DNA of 64,000 nt from positions 1-64,000 of the forward strand of contig JASTVH010000002.1 in the NCBI GenBank assembly GCA_042862465.1, in the 5' to 3' direction. A program made the position numbers and the translations under genes. This document shows positions 25,800-37,969 of this stretch, one piece after another; the first letter of the stretch is position 1; the number at the start of each line of letters is the position of its first letter. The notes beneath the pieces are model-generated. The model ran no database searches. It saw only the letters and a list, made by a program, of their open reading frames with translations, and was not told where the DNA came from. Source of the stretch: JASTVH01 sp042862465 (GTDB lineage: Bacteria > Pseudomonadota > Gammaproteobacteria > Pseudomonadales > Oleiphilaceae).

Positions 25800-27194
25800 T
25801 TATCGCTCGCTTAAACTTTCATTTGAAATCTTCTTCATCCTAGACAAAAAGAAATCCATAATCGTCCGACTCCCCGTTTTAATCTCCGCCGTCACCGCCA
25901 TTCCAGGCGCGGCCCGGTATCGCCCACCGCCTTCTGGCAATGTGTCAGACTCAAGCTCTACTTGCGCCAAATAACGCAGCCCTTTTTCCTCATCACTCAC
26001 CGCATCATTGGAGATCTGTAGGATTTCACCTTTCAGGGAGCCGTATTTGGTGAAATTGAAGGCGTTAACTTTCAGATCCACGGTTTGGCCTTCCTGCACA
26101 AAGCCAATGTCCTTGTTGAGCACCCAGGCTTCCACCAGCAGATCGTCGTTCTCCGGTACGATGTTCATGAGTTGCTGCGCCGGTTGCACCACGCCGCCCA
26201 GGGTGGTGACGCTCAATTCCTGGACGACGCCATCGATGGGGGATCGAATCTTCTGCTGTTGATTCAATTCGCGGGCCTTGACCAGCTCTTTTTTAAGCGC
26301 GGCCAATTCGGAATGGAGCTGGTCCTGTTGTTCCAGGCTGGTGCGGGTTGATTCCGCCAGCATCCGGGCCCGCTGGCTCTTGAGGTTTTCGATTTCCGCG
26401 GCGAGTTGCTGAACAAGGTGTTTTTGGGCGTTGAGTGATTCCGTTTGTTCAAGTCGCCGCTGCTCCAGCTCCAGATAGTCCTGGCGTGACGCCATGTTCT
26501 TGCGGTAAAGGTCGCGCAACGCTTCTGTCCGCTCTTCGGTAATGGGCAGGGTTTGCTCAATACTCTTTAATTGCGACAGTGCGTATTCCTTTTCACTGGC
26601 CTTAGCCTGAATTTCACTGGCGATGGCCGCGTCCGCCGCCCGGAACTCCTGAACCATGCCGGTCAGGTATTGGCGCTCAAAAGCCAGCCGCGGATGATCG
26701 CGCAGGTCGCTGGGTGTTTTTAGGGCCGGCATGACGCGTTCGTCTGCAGCGCTTTTCTGGGCATGGTCGCGCAAGTAAGTGCCAAACGCCTGCAACCGGG
26801 CCAACCGCAAGCGTTTCAGGGCGTAATCCTCTTCCAGCCGCTCCAAGTCCGCCTGGGTCAGCGTGCCGTCCAAGGTGATCAACGGATCGCCTTTGCGGAC
26901 CGGGGAGCCTTCCTGGACATGGATGCCGGCCACTTTACCCAGGGCCATGGGCTGGATGGTTTTGACCCGGCCATTGGGAACCACTTTGCCTTCCGCCACG
27001 GCCACAATGTCGATATGGCCGACGCAGGCCCACACCACGGCGATAACGGCGAACACCATGATGCTCCACAGGATGATCCGCCCGCCCGGGGCCGGCGGTT
27101 TTCTTTCCACTTCAATGGCGGCGGGCAGGAAGGCCAGATGATCATGACCGTCATTGGCGAAGGAGAGCTTCTTGCGAAGGAAAAGCAGAATCAC
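25800..27194 (-). CDS. HlyD-family type I secretion membrane fusion protein
   Basis: 464 aa. Short cytosolic N-terminus, one transmembrane helix (about 42-62), lipoyl-half motif (VAEGKVVPNGRVKTIQP...GSPVRKGDPLITLD), a long coiled-coil hairpin (about 110-320) and the closing lipoyl/beta-barrel region (KIRSPIDGVVQELSV...). HlyD links the inner-membrane ABC exporter to a TolC-type channel. Its GTG start at 27194 overlaps the exporter stop in GTGA, so the two genes are translationally coupled. No TolC gene lies in the locus; a housekeeping TolC would be used. Confidence 0.93.
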   Translation of the reverse strand: MILLFLRKKLSFANDGHDHLAFLPAAIEVERKPPAPGGRIILWSIMVFAVIAVVWACVGHIDIVAVAEGKVVPNGRVKTIQPMALGKVAGIHVQEGSPVRKGDPLITLDGTLTQADLERLEEDYALKRLRLARLQAFGTYLRDHAQKSAADERVMPALKTPSDLRDHPRLAFERQYLTGMVQEFRAADAAIASEIQAKASEKEYALSQLKSIEQTLPITEERTEALRDLYRKNMASRQDYLELEQRRLEQTESLNAQKHLVQQLAAEIENLKSQRARMLAESTRTSLEQQDQLHSELAALKKELVKARELNQQQKIRSPIDGVVQELSVTTLGGVVQPAQQLMNIVPENDDLLVEAWVLNKDIGFVQEGQTVDLKVNAFNFTKYGSLKGEILQISNDAVSDEEKGLRYLAQVELESDTLPEGGGRYRAAPGMAVTAEIKTGSRTIMDFFLSRMKKISNESLSER

Positions 27195-29347
27195 GCGACC
27201 ACTCCTTCGGCATCGACCGCGCCGGACTGGTAGGCGTACAGCCGCGCGTAGTGACCACCGGCCCGGACCAGGGCTTCGTGCCTGCCCTCTTCCACGATCC
27301 GGCCCTTCTCGACGACGATGATACGATCCGCCTGGCGCACGGCGGACAGGCGATGGGCAATGACAAAGACCGTTCGGCCACGGCAGATGGAGCGCATATT
27401 CTGCTGCACGATGCGCTCGGACTCGTAATCCAGGGCGCTGGTGGCCTCGTCAAAAACCAGGATTTTGGGATTGGTGAATAGAGCCCGGGCAATGGCGATA
27501 CGCTGCTTTTGTCCACCGGAGAGTGAGGCGCCGTGTTCACCGACTACCGTGTCATAACCTTCCGGCAGTTCCAGAATAAAGTCGTGGGCGCCCGAGAGCT
27601 TGGCCGCGGCCACGACTCGCTCCATGGAGGCGGCCGGATCGGCCAGAGCAATGTTTTCACGGACACTGCGGTTAAACAGCACATTCTCCTGCAGCACGGC
27701 GCCGACCTGCCGCCGCAGCCAGGCCGGGTCCACTTATGCCAGATCAACGCCATCGATCAGGACGCGTCCGGCCTCGGGCACATAAAGGCGTTGGACCAAT
27801 TTGGTCAGGGTGCTTTTTCCTGAGCCGGAACGCCCGACGATACCCACGACCTCGCCGGGCTCGATGTCCAGTGATACGTCGTCTAGCACAAACGGACGGT
27901 CCGGGCCGTAACGGAAGCGCACGTGCTCAAAGGTCACGCGGCCATTGAGCTTGGGCAGTGCCGTCCGATTGGGGTTGTGGCCGGGTTCGGTCGGCGCATT
28001 GAGCACATCACCTAGCCGTTGCAAGGAAATACCGGCCTGCTGAAAGTCCTGCCAGAGCTGAACCAGACGGAGAATGGGGCCACTGACGCGCCCGGAAATC
28101 ATATTGAAGGCGATCAACTGCCCCACGCTCAAGTCGCCTTCGATGACCAATCTAGCGCCGACCCAGAGGATCAGCACCGTCACCACTTTGCTGATCAAAC
28201 CGGCACTCTGGCTGGCGATATTGCCCAGATTCTGCGCCTTGAAGGAGGCGTTCACGTAGCCCGAGAGCTGATCCTCCCAGCGCCCCTGCATCTGCGGTTC
28301 CACCGCCATGGCCTTGAGGGTTTCCACGCCGGAAACGGATTCCACCAGAAACGCCTGGTTCTCCGCGCCGCGTTTGAACTTTTCATCCAGACGCGCCCGG
28401 AGGATGGGCGTCACGATCGCCGACAAGGCAACATAGAAAGGCAACGAGCCCAGCACGATCCAGGTCAGCGTGGGGCTGTAGTAATACATGACGGCAAAAA
28501 AGACGATGGTGAAGAACAGGTCCACCACGAGCGTCAGCGAAGAACCGGTGATGAAATTGCGAATGGTTTCCAGCTCACGAACGCGGGCGACCGTATCCCC
28601 CACGCGGCGGGCCTGAAAGTAGGAAATGGGGAGCCGCAGAAGGTGGTTGAACAGCTTGGCGCCCAGGGTGACATCCACCCGGTTCGTGGTATGGGAGAAG
28701 ACGTAGTTGCGCAGCCCGTTGAGCAGGACATCGAACACGGATACCACCAGCAATCCAAACGCCAGGACATCCAGTGTGGTAAGGCCCTTGTGGGCCAGCA
28801 CCTTGTCGATCACCACCTGGAAAAACAGCGGCGTGATCAAGGCAAACATCTGGATGAAAAAAGAAGCGATTAGTACGTCGGCAAAAAGTCGCTTGTATTT
28901 GGCCAGCGCGGGAATAAACCAGCTGATGCCAAATTTTGACCCTGTACGGTGCAGCAAAGCTCGACGCGTCATCAGCACATATTGACCCGAACATGTGCTG
29001 GCGAACGCCTCTCGGGATTCGGCCGCCTGTGCCTGAGTTAGCGGATCATGAATCAGCACCTTGTCTTCGGCGACCTTCAGCAGGATGACAAACGCCCCAT
29101 CATTTCGCTCGAAGACACAGGGTGTCGGGAGCCGAGAAAGGTCCCTGGGAAAGGTTTTGAAGGAACGGGAACGCAGCCCCAATTGTCTGGCGGCCCTGAC
29201 AATGGCAGTACAATCAAACTGCTCTTCGCTGGAAAACTGGTGTCGAAGCTGATGCGCATCGGCGGCCAGTTGATGAAAGCGCGCCACAAGAACGGTACAC
29301 AGCAAACCAGTATCTGTGTCCCGGGACACTTCAGGAGGGGTAGACAT
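27191..29347 (-). pseudogene. HlyB-type type I secretion ABC exporter split by an in-frame TAA
   Basis: The reading frame from ATG 29347 (GGAAGGTAAG upstream) is HlyB-like for its full length of about 717 codons, but codon 538 (27734-27736) is TAA. The first part holds an N-terminal C39-like domain lacking the catalytic cysteine (Thr in its place, as expected for HlyB-type exporters), six transmembrane helices and Walker A GRSGSGKST. The second part, in the same frame from a GTG right after the stop, holds LSGGQKQR and Walker B ILVFDEATSALD. HlyB has Leu at the stop position (DLALADP against DLA-stop-VDP), so a single-base change explains it. Readthrough, reassembly of two halves or a sequence error are alternatives. 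Confidence 0.85.
27734..27736 (-). other. In-frame TAA separating the two halves of the HlyB-type exporter
   Basis: Minus-strand context CTGGCA-TAA-GTGGAC. Codons on both sides continue the HlyB alignment without gap, and no Shine-Dalgarno sequence precedes the GTG that follows. It separates Walker A from the ABC signature and Walker B, so neither half alone could hydrolyse ATP. Confidence 0.9.
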
Positions 29348-29646
29348 CTTACCTTCCGTTGGCAACTACAACTATTCCGTGGCTAAAAATTACCTATTAT
29401 TAATCTCCACCGCAAGGCGGGTTTTTAATTTCATGTCGCGAAATGCGGCAAAATGAGAAGCCCATCAAGCATAAAGTCTTGGCACCAACCGGATCTTCAA
29501 TATCTTTTTTTAGAAGATAAATCCGGTAGCACAAAATTCTGCTTTGAGTTAGGGCGAGCAAAACACAGCGAAGTTCATCATCAGCTCTCGAGTTTCGGTT
29601 TTTCTGGAATGTGTGCATAGAGAGCTATAGAGATGAGCCCGAAAAG
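29348..29646. other. AT-rich intergenic region upstream of the type I secretion genes
   Basis: A 299-nt stretch with no well-supported gene. It should hold the promoter for the exporter operon. It includes an 11-bp inverted repeat with one bulge (ACCGGATCTTC at 29488-29498 against 29513-29527) and a small CCGC/GCGG hairpin followed by TTTTTAATTT on the plus strand (about 29410-29430). A 72-codon minus frame (29400-29618) lacks a ribosome binding site and family resemblance. Confidence 0.5.
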
Positions 29647-29985
29647 TCAGGCTATGTCTGGGCCTTCGTTCCGCTTCTGCACTAACACCCAAGGCGCCAC
29701 CACCAGGGTCCAAAGCTCGGCATTGGCATCAAACCAGGCCTGAGCCTGCTCTGGCGTGACTTCACCCACCAGCCCCTGTTTGAGCCAGCCTTCAAAGGCA
29801 GCCTTGTCGTCCTGGGACAGCTTCAGCCCCACCTCGATCAGATCCACCTGGGGCGAGACGCCCACCACCTGACCACGCGCGTAAAACCGCTGTAACTCGT
29901 GCCAGCGCGCAACGGCGGTTTCCTGGTTGAGTTTGGCATTGAGGATTTCCGGATCTTGAGGGTCGGGGGTGTTTTGCTCGGACAT
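29647..29985 (-). CDS. DUF2288 family protein
   Basis: 112 aa. Matches the DUF2288 pattern: LNAKLNQETAVARWHELQRF, ARGQVVGVSPQVDLIEVG, and the closing AQAWFDANAELWTLVVAPW. Function unknown; common in gammaproteobacteria. Start at 29985 chosen by family length; the upstream in-frame extension is repeat-derived (copy B) and unlikely to be translated. Confidence 0.87.
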   Translation of the reverse strand: MSEQNTPDPQDPEILNAKLNQETAVARWHELQRFYARGQVVGVSPQVDLIEVGLKLSQDDKAAFEGWLKQGLVGEVTPEQAQAWFDANAELWTLVVAPWVLVQKRNEGPDIA

Positions 29986-30007
29986 TCGGGCTCCGCAGTT
30001 TGTCTTT

Positions 30008-30119
30008 GGCGTCGGACGTTGGACGTTGGACGTTGGACGTTGGACGTTGGAGCGCATTATGCAGATGGGCCGAATGACCGTCCAACCCAACGTGAAACGT
30101 CCAACGTCAAACGTGAAAC
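30008..30119 (+). repeat. Dispersed extragenic repeat, copy B, with five tandem heptamers
   Basis: Left arm: GTCGGAC then GTTGGAC repeated in tandem (about five 7-nt units, 30010-30050). Right arm, 40 nt later: AACGTGAAACGTCCAACGTC then AAACGTGAAAC, also with 7-nt period. The arms are largely complementary (GTTGGAC/GTCCAAC), so the element can fold on itself. Related to copies at 20336 and 59352. Confidence 0.75.
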
Positions 30120-30137
30120 ATTCAAAGTAACCCCCGA

Positions 30138-30160
30138 AGGCCTGGCATTACGCCAGGCCT
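30138..30160 (-). terminator. Hairpin after the aconitase gene
   Basis: Perfect 9-bp stem AGGCCTGGC/GCCAGGCCT with a 5-nt loop, 8 nt after the acnA stop. The minus-strand downstream sequence is only mildly T-rich, so efficiency is uncertain. Confidence 0.5.
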
Positions 30161-30167
30161 GCAACGC

Positions 30168-32849
<2,682 letters not shown>

Positions 32850-32915
32850 GCTATTCCTCCTTTCACAAGGGTGGCGACCGAAGGTCACCGGACCACCCGA
32901 TTCTGATTAATGTAT

Positions 32916-33986
32916 TCAGGCACATACTTGCTGCTGCAGACAGTCCACCGTGAAGGGGTCAACCCAGGACTGCAACCGCCAGTTGCGGAAAAAACCGCAG
33001 TGCCCGCCATACTGGGTGCGCACCACGGTGAGGTGTTCTGTTCCCTGGATACGCGCAAGATCGGTCGCGGGATTGACCGGATCGTCTTCGGCCATGATCA
33101 GCCAGGTGGGCACGGCGATGGTGTTGAGACGGTCTCCGGTCACGGCGTAACCGTCCAGGTACTCGTTGTAATGGGCATAATCCGTGTGGGTACGGACGAA
33201 ATAGTCGGTCATGGCCCGCACGCCCTGGATGCGGCTGACCACGCGCATATCCATCAGGTCGGGGTGATGGCGAGCCTTCTCCCGCAGGGAACGGTGCCAC
33301 TTGCGCATGAAATACTGCTGGTACAGCGGAAAGCCGTCTTCCAGGCATTCCAGGGTATGGCGCGGTTCCAGCACCGGTGAGACGGCGACCACCGCATCAA
33401 ACCCCAGCGACGGCTGCTGGGCCGCCAGCCGCAGGGCGAAGTTGCCGCCCATGGAATAACCCACCAGCAAAAAGCCCGGCGGCGCGATGCGTTCGTGCAA
33501 CGCGGCCACCGCATCCGCCACCTCATCGAGACGGCAGGCGTGGAACAGTTCGCGGTTGAGGTGATGGGTTGGGCCGTGATCCCGCAGATGCAGGCGAAAC
33601 AGGTCATAACCGGCCTCCCACACCGCGGTGGCGCCGGATAACAGGTGCAGGGAGTCAGCACAGCCCTCCCAGCCGTGGATCATGACCACCAGCGGGCGCG
33701 GGCGGTCGCCGTGGCGGGACAGCAGGCCGTGAATGCGGCTGCCGTCGCGGGCCTCGAACACGCACTCCTCGGCCACCTCCCGCAGTGCCCGCGCCCGGCG
33801 TTCCATCCAGGGCCGGCGCAGGGGCAGCGAGGCCAGCACCGACTGCAGATGCGGGTTGCGCAGCCCCGGTTCGGGCGTCCATGGCGCCCACTCTTCCCGG
33901 TACGCACGCTGTGGCACATCCTCGGCCCGGGGGAAGTCCTGAGGTTCCCCTATCTCTTCCGGGTACGACAATCCTTGCGTCGACAT
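32916..33986 (-). CDS. YheT-family alpha/beta hydrolase
   Basis: 356 aa. The family signature RNPHLQSVLASL near the N-terminus, oxyanion region VVMIHGWEG, nucleophile elbow LVGYSMGGNFALR and a catalytic His in QYGGHCGFF mark the YheT/ABHD1-3 group. Substrates are probably lipid esters; unproven. ATG 33986 follows AAGGA by 7 nt; a start at 34019 is less likely. Confidence 0.9.
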   Translation of the reverse strand: MSTQGLSYPEEIGEPQDFPRAEDVPQRAYREEWAPWTPEPGLRNPHLQSVLASLPLRRPWMERRARALREVAEECVFEARDGSRIHGLLSRHGDRPRPLVVMIHGWEGCADSLHLLSGATAVWEAGYDLFRLHLRDHGPTHHLNRELFHACRLDEVADAVAALHERIAPPGFLLVGYSMGGNFALRLAAQQPSLGFDAVVAVSPVLEPRHTLECLEDGFPLYQQYFMRKWHRSLREKARHHPDLMDMRVVSRIQGVRAMTDYFVRTHTDYAHYNEYLDGYAVTGDRLNTIAVPTWLIMAEDDPVNPATDLARIQGTEHLTVVRTQYGGHCGFFRNWRLQSWVDPFTVDCLQQQVCA

Positions 33987-34108
33987 GGTTCTATCCTTTG
34001 GGGGCGCTAGCGGTCCCATTCAACCATTTGGAAGCACATTCCTTCTCTTTATACCGCGGCAACCGGTCAAAAACGAACCTCTCTAAACAATCACCCCAAT
34101 AGTCAGTA

Positions 34109-34822
34109 TCAATAGACCACCTCGTGCAGGGGCGTCTCGGGCCCGAGGCGCGTGGCCACCTGCGCCATCAGCAATTCCGCCGTGGCGATGGCATCGGTGA
34201 GGGCATGGTGGGCGCCGTAAACCGGCAAACCGTAGCGCTGACGGCTGGCGGCGAGGCGGATGGATGGCGGCTTGCGGCCCAGCATCCGATCCCACAGACC
34301 AGGCTTTTTCGCACGATTCCAGCGAGCCTCCAGGGCCATGGTGTCGATCACTGGAAACTCCAGCGCTTCCCCCAGCCGCGCATCCACAGCCTCTCCCAGG
34401 AACACACGCTCGATCTGGCGGTAGTGGGCCACCATGATCCGGCCCGCCATGACCTCCAGCAACTCACCCAGGACACCCGTGAGATCGGGCGCCTGTTCAA
34501 TATCCGTATGGGTGATGTGATGAAAGGTAATGGACTCGTATTCCAGCGTGCGCGAGGGTTTAACCACCCAGTAAAAAGCATCGCGGCAACGGATCCGTTT
34601 CAAATCGAAGGGGATCAGTCCAATGCTGACAATAGCGTTGCGGCTGGCGTCCAGGCCGGTGGTTTCAAGGTCCAGGGCCGCCATGGGCACCTCGCTCAGC
34701 GGTGTGTCCGGGGCTGGCATGCCGGCGCCGTAGAACCGCCGCAACAGGGGATCGCGGGCCTCGCTCGCCTTCTGCACAAAGTAAGCCTGCCAGTCGGTGA
34801 TGTCGGAATCTGCCGTCGCCAT
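34109..34822 (-). CDS. DnaQ-like 3'-5' exonuclease domain protein
   Basis: 237 aa. DEDDh exonuclease: ExoI motif LDLETTGLD (Asp51, Glu53), ExoII region HHITHTDIEQAPD and VAHYRQIE, ExoIII HHALTDAIATAEL. It lies 5 nt downstream of the DUF294 gene; the same two-gene pair is common in gammaproteobacteria, often near acetate-use genes, and the partner function is unknown. Distinct from replicative DnaQ, which is shorter and has a polymerase-binding tail. Confidence 0.88.
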   Translation of the reverse strand: MATADSDITDWQAYFVQKASEARDPLLRRFYGAGMPAPDTPLSEVPMAALDLETTGLDASRNAIVSIGLIPFDLKRIRCRDAFYWVVKPSRTLEYESITFHHITHTDIEQAPDLTGVLGELLEVMAGRIMVAHYRQIERVFLGEAVDARLGEALEFPVIDTMALEARWNRAKKPGLWDRMLGRKPPSIRLAASRQRYGLPVYGAHHALTDAIATAELLMAQVATRLGPETPLHEVVY

Positions 34823-34827
34823 ACCTG

Positions 34828-36726
34828 TCAGCTCCGGCGTTGCCGGGGGGACATCGGGTAACGGTATCTCACGAACTTCTGCGCGTTGCTCAGCACCTGG
34901 AATGCGTCCTTGAGATTGCGCCGCTCGTCGACTGAGAGATGCTCGGGTTCGACGTTATTGTCCGGCCTGCGGCCCTGGCGAATGTCCTCCGCCTGGTGGC
35001 GGATACGCACTGCGGAGATGAATTCCAGGGCATAGCCCAGACGGTCTGTGGTGCCGTCCGGCAACAGTCGGGTCTTGGCGATGTCATCCAGGCGCTCGAA
35101 AGAATTCTGCGCTCGTGATCCCGTGGCCAGGGCATGCACCCGGATCAGGTCGACCAGCGGGGCGGTGCCGCGGCGCTTGAGATTGATGGAATTCTTGTGC
35201 TCGCCGCTCTCCTCCATCACAAAGGTGCGGAAGAAGCCCAGCGGCGGCGTACGGTTGAGGGTGTTGCGACCCAGGCAGCCAAGGAAAAAGGCGTTGTCAG
35301 GCGCACGCTTGGCCAGCAGCGCCTTGAGGGTTTCCGCCAGATCGATCTGACCGTAGACCCCTTCCAGGTCGAAAAAGATCGAGCTGTGCAGCAGCCGTTC
35401 CGGAGTCGGGTCATCGATCCAGGCATTGAAGTAATCCTTCCACACCTGCAGCGGCTGCCGCCATTGGGTATTGGTGGCCATGATGTTGCCGGTGCAATAG
35501 CTGTAACCGCACTCGGCCAGGCCATCACTGACGAATTTGGCCAGGGCCTCGAAGTAGGCATCGTGCTCTTGCGGTTGGAAGCGGTCGTCCAGGATCATGG
35601 CGTTATCCTGGTCAGTCACCACCAACTGCTCGCCCCGGGCCATCGAACCGGCCGACAGGAAACAATAGGGCACCGGTGGCGGCCCCAGCTTATCCTCACC
35701 CAGCTCCAGCAGGCGCTGGGTGAAACTGCGCCCAATGCTCGACATGGCACTGCCGACCATCTGCGAATTGGCGTCGTTCTCGACCATCTTGACGAAGGTA
35801 CCGGGCAGCTCGCGGCTGAGAACTTTCAGCCCGGTCACATCCTTCTGCCGGAAGATGCTGCTCACCAGATAGAGACTGCTCTGGGATTCGTAGCGCACGA
35901 TGTCCGACAGCGCCACCACGCCATAGGGCTTGCCACGATGCAGCACCGGCAGGTGATGAATGTTGTAGCGCAGCATGGTAAGCATGGCTTCTGAGATGGG
36001 GTCGTTGGAATCTACGGTGATGGCATCACGGGAGAGGATCTCTCCGACCTGGGTCTCGGGCGAGAGGTTTTGGGCCAGCACACGGGTACGCAGGTCCCGG
36101 TCAGTAAGGATGGCGATGCCCTCCTCGTCCGGCAGCTCCGGCGTACCGCCTCTGGGTTCGAGCACGATGGCCGAAGACACCTCCTCCTCGGTCATCCGCC
36201 GGGCCACATCGGCAATGGTGGCGCCCACATCCACCACCACCGGACTGCGATGCACCAACGTGCGCACCTTGGTGGACATCAGATCATTGGCCTGACCCTG
36301 CTGTTCCACCGCCAGCTTCAGCCGCACCTGCTGCTCCACCTCCACGAAGTCGGCGAAGGTTTCATGGTCGTGGCATAGCCGGTCGAACAGGTCACCGGGG
36401 ATGTAATAGATCAGCGTGTCTTCCAGGGCCTTGGCGGGAAACCGCACACTGCGATCCCGCAGCAGCCCGAAGTGCCCGAAGATTTCCCCTTCACTCAAGC
36501 GGTTGTAGAGTTCCCCGTTCCGCCGGTACACCTCCACCGCGCCACTGCGAATATACAGCAACTCCTCGATCCGCTGCCCAAAGGTAAGGATCTCATCCCC
36601 GGCCTTGAAATAGGCAATCTCCACCTGCCGCGTCACCTCGTCCACCACCGCCTCGGGCAGATCGGCAAACGGTGGGTGCTGGGCTAGGTGGTCGCGGATT
36701 TCGAGCAGTTCTACGTCCATTTCCAT
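34828..36726 (-). CDS. cNMP-binding/CBS/DUF294 nucleotidyltransferase-like signalling protein
   Basis: 632 aa. A cyclic-nucleotide-binding fold (about 15-135), a CBS pair (about 155-270; GIAILTDRDLRTRVLAQ and GVVALSDIVRYES), a DUF294 nucleotidyltransferase domain with SAGSMARGEQLVVTDQDNA (GS...DxD type, about 360-385) and DUF294_C. The domain set suggests a regulator sensing a nucleotide and modifying a protein or nucleotide target, like GlnD-type enzymes. It is directly upstream of the exonuclease gene. Confidence 0.92.
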   Translation of the reverse strand: MEMDVELLEIRDHLAQHPPFADLPEAVVDEVTRQVEIAYFKAGDEILTFGQRIEELLYIRSGAVEVYRRNGELYNRLSEGEIFGHFGLLRDRSVRFPAKALEDTLIYYIPGDLFDRLCHDHETFADFVEVEQQVRLKLAVEQQGQANDLMSTKVRTLVHRSPVVVDVGATIADVARRMTEEEVSSAIVLEPRGGTPELPDEEGIAILTDRDLRTRVLAQNLSPETQVGEILSRDAITVDSNDPISEAMLTMLRYNIHHLPVLHRGKPYGVVALSDIVRYESQSSLYLVSSIFRQKDVTGLKVLSRELPGTFVKMVENDANSQMVGSAMSSIGRSFTQRLLELGEDKLGPPPVPYCFLSAGSMARGEQLVVTDQDNAMILDDRFQPQEHDAYFEALAKFVSDGLAECGYSYCTGNIMATNTQWRQPLQVWKDYFNAWIDDPTPERLLHSSIFFDLEGVYGQIDLAETLKALLAKRAPDNAFFLGCLGRNTLNRTPPLGFFRTFVMEESGEHKNSINLKRRGTAPLVDLIRVHALATGSRAQNSFERLDDIAKTRLLPDGTTDRLGYALEFISAVRIRHQAEDIRQGRRPDNNVEPEHLSVDERRNLKDAFQVLSNAQKFVRYRYPMSPRQRRS

Positions 36727-36755
36727 ACCGCTTCCCCGGATGCTTTGCGCTTGGC

Positions 36756-36772
36756 CTGAACAGTCCGTTCAG
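36756..36772. promoter_or_regulatory. Short palindrome upstream of the DUF294 gene
   Basis: CTGAAC-AGTCC-GTTCAG, a perfect 6-bp inverted repeat with a 5-nt spacer, 30 nt upstream of the DUF294 start. The form suits a dimeric regulator's operator; no regulator is identified. Confidence 0.35.
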
Positions 36773-36931
36773 TGTGCAAGATAGCATGGCCCGACAAAAC
36801 CACACCTTTTCAAATTGACCAAACCATGGCGGGTAGCTGGAAGCGGTACCTGGAGACAGAGGAGACAAGGTTGGAAGAGCGCTCACCCCATGAATGCGTC
36901 GACAAAATGAGCACAACCCTTAAAAATACCA

Positions 36932-36960
36932 TTGTCCTCATTAACTCCCTTTAATAATAT
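36932..36960 (+). promoter_or_regulatory. Sigma-70 promoter for the CsgG-like lipoprotein operon
   Basis: TTGTCC, 17-nt spacer, TAATAT, giving a start about 40 nt before the first ATG at 37006. AT-rich surroundings support it. Confidence 0.6.
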
Positions 36961-37005
36961 GCGCAGGCCTTTCATTGGCCAGTACGACTGTCAGGGAAAA
37001 GATAA

Positions 37006-37968
37006 ATGAAAAAAGAATTCAAGCTTTTGGCCCTACTTACCGCAGCCACATTGCTATTCGGCTGTTCCACGGTGACGAAGCCAACGACCAACGCACTCCC
37101 CACCCAACAACCGCAAGTGAGCAAGACACTTCAGCAGTCCAGCGAAAAAAGTCTGAAGCGAAAAGTTGCTATCGCGCGATTCTCGAATGAAACCCGCCAC
37201 GGCAATAGTTTTCTGCTTGACGAGAACAACGATCGCATCGGGAAACAGGCCATGGACATCCTGTCCGCAAGGCTGACCGAGACCGGTAAGTTTCTCATGC
37301 TGGAGCGAGCGGATCTCGACAAGATTCAAGATGAAAGGGCGATCGAAGGGCTCAAAAGCCAGAGCGTAGGGGCGGACTACCTGATCATCGGTTCTGTCTC
37401 CGAGTTTGGCCGGAGCACCGATAGTGAAGTCGGCATTTTCAGCCGCAACAAGATCCAGACGGCGAAAGCCAAGGTCAATGTCCGGCTCGTCGACGTCAAA
37501 ACGGGCGAGATCATCTTCGCCGAAGAAGGTGAAGGCAAAGCCACTTCGGAGGCCAACAAAGTCTTTGGGGTGGGCGCAACGGCCAGTTACGACAGCTCAT
37601 TGGATGATGCTGCGCTATCAGCCGCCATCTCCAAGCTGGTGAGCGACCTGATCGGTAACCTGCTCGATAAACCCTGGCAGGCCTACATCATCGGTGAACA
37701 GGATGGCCTCTACGTCATTACCGGCGGCAAGTCCCAGGGCATCGAAAAAGGCGATCGCTTCAACGTCGTTCGTCAGGGCAAAGAGGTCAAGAACCCACAG
37801 ACAGGTTTGATGATCCAGCTGCCTGGCAAACAGGTGGCAGAGCTCAAGGTCATGGCAATGGCCGGTCAAGGCAACAATGAAGTCTCCTTTGCGGCACTGG
37901 AGGAAGGCAGCCTGGCAGGGGAAAGCTTTGACAAGCTCGTCGTGAGAACAGCAGAGGATGAGAAATAA
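37006..37968 (+). CDS. CsgG/HfaB-family outer-membrane lipoprotein
   Basis: 320 aa. Lipobox LLFGC (Cys20). The CsgG fold is visible as KVAIARFSNETRHG, MLERADLDKIQDERAIE, GADYLIIGSVSEFGR and AKVNVRLVDVKTGEI. CsgG forms an outer-membrane secretion pore for curli subunits; relatives of this length with a longer C-terminal region occur without curli genes, next to DUF4810 and DUF799 lipoproteins, as here. It is the first gene of a tight four-gene operon. Confidence 0.9.
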   Translation: MKKEFKLLALLTAATLLFGCSTVTKPTTNALPTQQPQVSKTLQQSSEKSLKRKVAIARFSNETRHGNSFLLDENNDRIGKQAMDILSARLTETGKFLMLERADLDKIQDERAIEGLKSQSVGADYLIIGSVSEFGRSTDSEVGIFSRNKIQTAKAKVNVRLVDVKTGEIIFAEEGEGKATSEANKVFGVGATASYDSSLDDAALSAAISKLVSDLIGNLLDKPWQAYIIGEQDGLYVITGGKSQGIEKGDRFNVVRQGKEVKNPQTGLMIQLPGKQVAELKVMAMAGQGNNEVSFAALEEGSLAGESFDKLVVRTAEDEK

Positions 37969-37969
37969 G

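Noticed and set aside
29400..29618. A 72-codon minus-strand frame upstream of the exporter
   Set aside because: No ribosome binding site, no hydrophobic segment or family likeness; low-complexity AT-rich DNA makes chance frames likely. It remains the best small-gene candidate in that gap.
30008..30119. A CRISPR-like array, because of the evenly spaced short units
   Set aside because: Units are 7 nt with no spacers, arms are complementary, and no cas genes are present; it is an extragenic palindromic repeat.
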